From JAGPUQ01 sp050250395 (lineage in GTDB: Bacteria; Pseudomonadota; Gammaproteobacteria; Pseudomonadales; Porticoccaceae): a stretch of DNA of 31,493 nt. Under the pieces are notes generated by a model. That model was not told the origin of the DNA, searched no databases, and saw only the letters and a list, made by a program, of their open reading frames with translations. This document shows positions 28,684-31,493 of this stretch, in pieces (position 1 is the stretch's first letter; each line of letters opens with the position of its first letter). The DNA lies in NCBI GenBank assembly GCA_050250395.1, contig JBFWOQ010000034.1:1-31493 (forward strand), read 5' to 3'. Both the position numbers and the translations under genes were made by a program.

Positions 28684-29496
28684 ATGAATTCGTCCGCAAC
28701 AGCAGACGTCCTGTTGTCCGAATGCCGGGGCGCGATCGGCGTCCTCACCTTCAATCGTCCCGCACAGCGCAATGCCCTGTCGCCGCAGTTGCTCGAACGT
28801 TTTTGCGAAGTGCTCGCGACCTGGGCGGAGCGCGGCGACGTGCGCGTGGTGATCGTGACGGGTGCGGGCGACAAGGCGTTTTCCGCCGGCTACGACATTC
28901 GCGCCATCGAAACCGTGGGACCGGCGGGGGAATCCCGCGAACCGGAGCGCCGCCCGGGCACACCCTTCGACCGTGCGCTCGCCGCCATCCGGCACTTCCC
29001 CTACCCCACCATCGCCATGATCAACGGCCACTGCTTCGGCGGCGCGCTGCACCTGGCGCTGTGTTGCGATCTGCGCATCGCCGCCGACCATGTTTCCATG
29101 GGAATGCCACCCGCCAGACTGGGCGTGGTCTACGGCGCCGAGGGTCTGTTGCAGTTCATTCAGGTGCTGGGCAGCGCCCGCGCCCGCGAAATGTTTTTTA
29201 CCGGTCGCACCTATCGCGGCCAGCCGCTGCGGGAACTCGGCATCGTCGACCACTGGGTAAGCGCGGACCAGCTCCACGCGCAGACCTTTGCCATGGCCGA
29301 GGACATCGGTCGCAGTGCGCCGCTGGCGCTGCGCGGCATCAAGCGCATCATGAATCTGGTCGAGGCGCCCGTATTCTCCGCCGAGCTGCGCGCCGAGGCG
29401 GCGCGCCTGGTGGCCGAGTCCTTCGCCAGCAGCGATCTGAAGGAAGGTCAGGCCGCGTTTCTGGAGCAACGTGCACCCCGCTTCACGGGAAAATGA
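28684..29496 (+). CDS. Crotonase-family protein resembling methylmalonyl-CoA decarboxylase
   Basis: This 270-residue crotonase-fold enzyme has oxyanion-hole segments KAFSAGYDI (about 64-72) and NGHCFGGALHLALCCDL. Both glutamates of classical enoyl-CoA hydratases are missing (His123 and the MPPARLG loop). Compared from memory with E. coli methylmalonyl-CoA decarboxylase (ScpB/YgfG), it shares SAGxDI, LGVxY with the tyrosine (Tyr150), SAPLALRGIK and the tail EGQAAFLEQRAPRF. The SAGH histidine is a tyrosine here. A decarboxylase, retro-Claisen or ring-opening function is therefore as likely as hydration. I chose ATG 28684 with GGAGG seven bases upstream; ATG 28678 is too close. It follows the RND gene by 57 bases, probably on the same transcript. 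Confidence 0.85.
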   Translation: MNSSATADVLLSECRGAIGVLTFNRPAQRNALSPQLLERFCEVLATWAERGDVRVVIVTGAGDKAFSAGYDIRAIETVGPAGESREPERRPGTPFDRALAAIRHFPYPTIAMINGHCFGGALHLALCCDLRIAADHVSMGMPPARLGVVYGAEGLLQFIQVLGSARAREMFFTGRTYRGQPLRELGIVDHWVSADQLHAQTFAMAEDIGRSAPLALRGIKRIMNLVEAPVFSAELRAEAARLVAESFASSDLKEGQAAFLEQRAPRFTGK

Positions 29497-29587
29497 TCTT
29501 CACCGCGAACGCTTCCTTACGCCAAAATGCTCCCGCCAACACGACAAGCACGCGCCATACGACAACCGCACGCACCGGAGACCCACC

Positions 29588-30061
29588 ATGAAAGACTTTG
29601 CCGCTCGCGTCGAACGCTTCGCCCGCGCCGTCGAAGCATGCGATGGCGCAGCCTTCGGCGGCCTGTTCACGCCGGACGCGGTCTATCACGACGCCATCTA
29701 CGGCGCCGTTCGCGGCCGCGATGCCATCGCGCGCATGCTGGTCGACGACTGGTACAAGGACGGCGACCGCTGGCTCTGGGACATGCACGACCCGGTGGCC
29801 GACGACCGTCGCGGCTACGTCCGCTATACCGCCAGCTTCCGCTCGATCAACCGCTTCAGCACGGGCAATCGCATCGTCGCCCAGGGCGTCGCCATGTTCG
29901 GCTTTGCCGACGATCTGTTCGACAGCTACCACGAGATTGCCAACGGCACTCCGGCGCTGTGGGATCTCAATGTGCGCGGCGAACACCTGGAGCGCGTGGT
30001 GCGGCGCATCGCGGATGCCCAGCGCGGCAGCGCCGCGCTCGCGCGCCACTATGCGGGGTAA
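29588..30061 (+). CDS. NTF2-like / SnoaL-like domain protein
   Basis: This is a 157-residue protein. An opening helix FAARVERFARAVEACDGAAF leads to GLFTPDAVYHDAIYGAVRGRDAI and ARMLVDDWYKDGDRWLWDMH, then strands RGYVRYTASF, IVAQGVAMFGF and LFDSYHEIANG. This order matches NTF2-fold SnoaL-like enzymes and polyketide-cyclase relatives. The reaction is unknown; a small hydratase, isomerase or binding role is possible. CGGAG lies seven bases before the ATG at 29588. It is about 90 bases after the crotonase gene and on the same strand, so it is likely part of the RND-crotonase transcription unit. It is not closely similar to the SnoaL-like protein at 19678-20112. Confidence 0.75.
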   Translation: MKDFAARVERFARAVEACDGAAFGGLFTPDAVYHDAIYGAVRGRDAIARMLVDDWYKDGDRWLWDMHDPVADDRRGYVRYTASFRSINRFSTGNRIVAQGVAMFGFADDLFDSYHEIANGTPALWDLNVRGEHLERVVRRIADAQRGSAALARHYAG

Positions 30062-30151
30062 CCCCAGGCTGGGCACCGACGCGGCCGTCGCTGGGTTCAC
30101 CGCCGATCCGCACCGCTGGAATTCGTCATTCGTGAAACAGGTTGGGCGCCC

Positions 30152-31222
30152 ATGACCGCACCCCAAGCCGATCCCGGGGTCTGGGTGTTGCTGGGCCAGA
30201 AGGCGGGCGACAACCATCAGGTGCTGGCGCTGGCCGAAGCACTGGGCTGGCCCTTCACCTGCAAGCAGATCGTCAATCGTCCCTGGGAACTCCTCACCAA
30301 CCGCTGCGCGGGCACCACCCTGGCGGGCATCGACCGGCGCCGCTCCAGCGAACTGCGACCACCCTGGCCGGAACTGGTGATCAGCGCCGGGCGCCGCAAC
30401 GAACCCGTGGCCCGCTGGCTGAAAAAGCGCAGCGCCGGGCGCGCCCGGCTGGTGCATATCGGCCGGCCCTGGGCGCCACTGACGGCTTTCGATCTGATCG
30501 TGACCACGCCGCAGTATTTTTTGCCGGCGGCGGCCAACATCCTTCATAACCGCTTGCCGATGCATCGCATCGACCGGGATCGGGTGCGGACGGAAGCCGC
30601 GGCGCTCGCCCCGCATCTCGGCGGACTGAAACCGCCCTATACCGCGGTCCTGCTGGGCGGCGACAGCGGTCCCTTCGTCTTCACACCCGCCAAGGCCCGC
30701 CGGCTGGCGCTCCAGGTCAATACCCTGATCGCGACCGTGGGCGGCTCGGTCCTGGTGACGGACAGCCGCCGCACCCCAGCCGATGCCGCCGCCGCCTTCT
30801 GGTCGGCGCTGCGCGCGCCGGCCTGGCGCCACGACTGGCGGGACGGTACCCGACCCAATCCCTATCGAGCCTACCTGGGGCTGGCGGATCGCTTTGTGCT
30901 GACCGGCGAGAGCATGTCCATGCTGGCCGAAGCCGTGGCCATGGGCAAACCGGTGCATCTGTTCGCCATGGACGACCCGGGGCACTGGTGGCGCGGAACC
31001 CACAACTGGCGCTTCAAGCCCCTGAGCCATCGGCTTGCGATGGCCCTGGGTCCGCGCCGGATGCGCCGCGATGTCGCGCGGATTCAACGGGATCTGGTAA
31101 CGCGGGGACTGGCGTGCTGGCTCGGTGCGCCGCTGAGCGGGGAACCCGTTCGCGCGGACATCGCCCCTGGCGCGGACCTGGCGCGCGCGGCAGAGCGGGT
31201 TCGCGCGCTCTTTGCGGGTTAG
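30152..31222 (+). CDS. ELM1-family protein (mitochondrial fission ELM1-like, DUF1022)
   Basis: This 356-residue cytoplasmic protein is of the group named after plant ELM1. It starts WVLLGQKAGDNHQVLALAEAL, continues with LVISAGRRNEPVARWLKK, LVHIGRPWAPLTAFDLIVTTPQY, TAVLLGGDSGPFVFTP, LVTDSRRTP and FVLTGESMSMLAEAVAMGKPV, ending with a helical tail. The GESMSM-type loop and two Rossmann-like halves resemble GT-B glycosyltransferases, so a sugar-transfer role in envelope synthesis is plausible but unproven. The ATG at 30152 has no strong ribosome binding site. It is about 90 bases after the NTF2-like gene and may be read on the same transcript, though nothing ties it to acyl-CoA chemistry. Confidence 0.85.
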   Translation: MTAPQADPGVWVLLGQKAGDNHQVLALAEALGWPFTCKQIVNRPWELLTNRCAGTTLAGIDRRRSSELRPPWPELVISAGRRNEPVARWLKKRSAGRARLVHIGRPWAPLTAFDLIVTTPQYFLPAAANILHNRLPMHRIDRDRVRTEAAALAPHLGGLKPPYTAVLLGGDSGPFVFTPAKARRLALQVNTLIATVGGSVLVTDSRRTPADAAAAFWSALRAPAWRHDWRDGTRPNPYRAYLGLADRFVLTGESMSMLAEAVAMGKPVHLFAMDDPGHWWRGTHNWRFKPLSHRLAMALGPRRMRRDVARIQRDLVTRGLACWLGAPLSGEPVRADIAPGADLARAAERVRALFAG

Positions 31223-31248
31223 GGAAACGCTGAACAATACGTGTCGGC

Positions 31249-31360
31249 CGTCATGCCCGCGAAAGCGGGCATCCAGGTTTTCCCGCAGTCTCAATCAGTT
31301 GCGGACGTATGGATTCCCGCTGAAGCCTGCCCCCGACTCCGATCGGGGGCGGGAATGACG
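31249..31360. repeat. MITE-like inverted-repeat element
   Basis: The 112-base segment is bounded by CGTCATGCCCGC (31249-31260) and GCGGGAATGACG (31349-31360), inverted copies with one mismatch. Inside are a perfect hairpin ATGCCCGC-GAAA-GCGGGCAT and a GC-rich stem CCCCCGA/TCGGGGG near the right end. Repeats of this kind (CGTCATTCCCGCGAAAGCGGG) are scattered through many proteobacterial genomes. Placed just after the ELM1 gene, it may also act as its transcription terminator. Confidence 0.75.
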
Positions 31361-31441
31361 AATAACTCAGCGCTTCCTTAGAGGGTGTTTACAAAATGTA
31401 GTAAAATGCGGGGCTCTCATGATGCACAAAAAGGCCCGCCG

Positions 31442-31493
31442 ATGCCCCGAACCGGACGCCCCCCGAAAATCTCGTCAGCACAGCGTGAGGTTC
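31442..31493 (+). CDS. Start of a probable transposase (cut by window end)
   Basis: The last 52 bases open with ATG and encode MPRTGRPPKISSAQREV, a basic helix-turn-helix-like N-terminus of the kind seen in IS630-family and related DDE transposases. AAAGG lies about nine bases upstream. The preceding sequence (GAGGGTGTTTACAAAA at about 31381) resembles an insertion-sequence left end, and the neighbourhood is repeat-rich. A different frame from ATG 31422 is also open to the edge. The family cannot be settled from 17 residues. Confidence 0.45.
   Translation, partial: MPRTGRPPKISSAQREV

Noticed and set aside
27055..29469. Minus-strand open frame of 804 codons opposite the RND and crotonase genes
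   Set aside because: It spans two real plus-strand genes and their gap, contains His/Gly/Asp-rich low-complexity sequence and no recognisable domain.

Overview
This is a GC-rich (visibly well over 60 %) bacterial chromosome segment, most likely from a gammaproteobacterium. The basis is the thiC-thiO-thiS-thiG-thiDE-thiF operon, the Hsp20-Lon pair, the ELM1-family protein and the repeat types. A hydrocarbon- or steroid-degrading lineage such as Immundisolibacter would fit the acyl-CoA dehydrogenase / LLM oxidoreductase / RND content, but that is only a guess. No RNA gene, CRISPR array, prophage or origin was seen.

Both edges are mobile DNA. Positions 1-130 are the right end of an IS3-family element that has cut off a small minus-strand ORF. 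A 35-bp direct repeat and the eroded C-terminus of a possible REP-associated transposase follow (580-802). At the far end are an inverted-repeat MITE-like element (31249-31360) and the first codons of a probable transposase (from 31442).

Positions 922-7554, minus strand, hold a complete thiazole/HMP branch of thiamine synthesis. A sigma70-type promoter and a TPP riboswitch precede six tightly coupled genes, most overlapping by 4-8 bases or separated by 1-4. The pathway is the aerobic ThiO type. ThiD and ThiE are fused, and ThiF carries a C-terminal rhodanese domain.

Positions 7608-19474 are a mixed region: a membrane-anchored HDOD protein, a small potassium channel, a class III CoA-transferase, an amidohydrolase, an Hsp20-Lon proteostasis pair, a diguanylate cyclase, an LLM flavin oxidoreductase and an MHS-type transporter.

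Positions 19678-30061 look like one acyl-CoA catabolic island. On the minus strand lie two coupled acyl-CoA dehydrogenases (probably one alpha-beta enzyme), a crotonase, a third acyl-CoA dehydrogenase, an LLM oxidoreductase and a SnoaL-like protein. Divergently on the plus strand lie an RND/MMPL transporter, a crotonase resembling methylmalonyl-CoA decarboxylase, and an NTF2-like protein. The natural reading is uptake or export and CoA-dependent oxidation of a bulky lipid, terpenoid, steroid or aromatic acid. The substrate cannot be read from sequence. An ELM1-family protein follows at 30152-31222.
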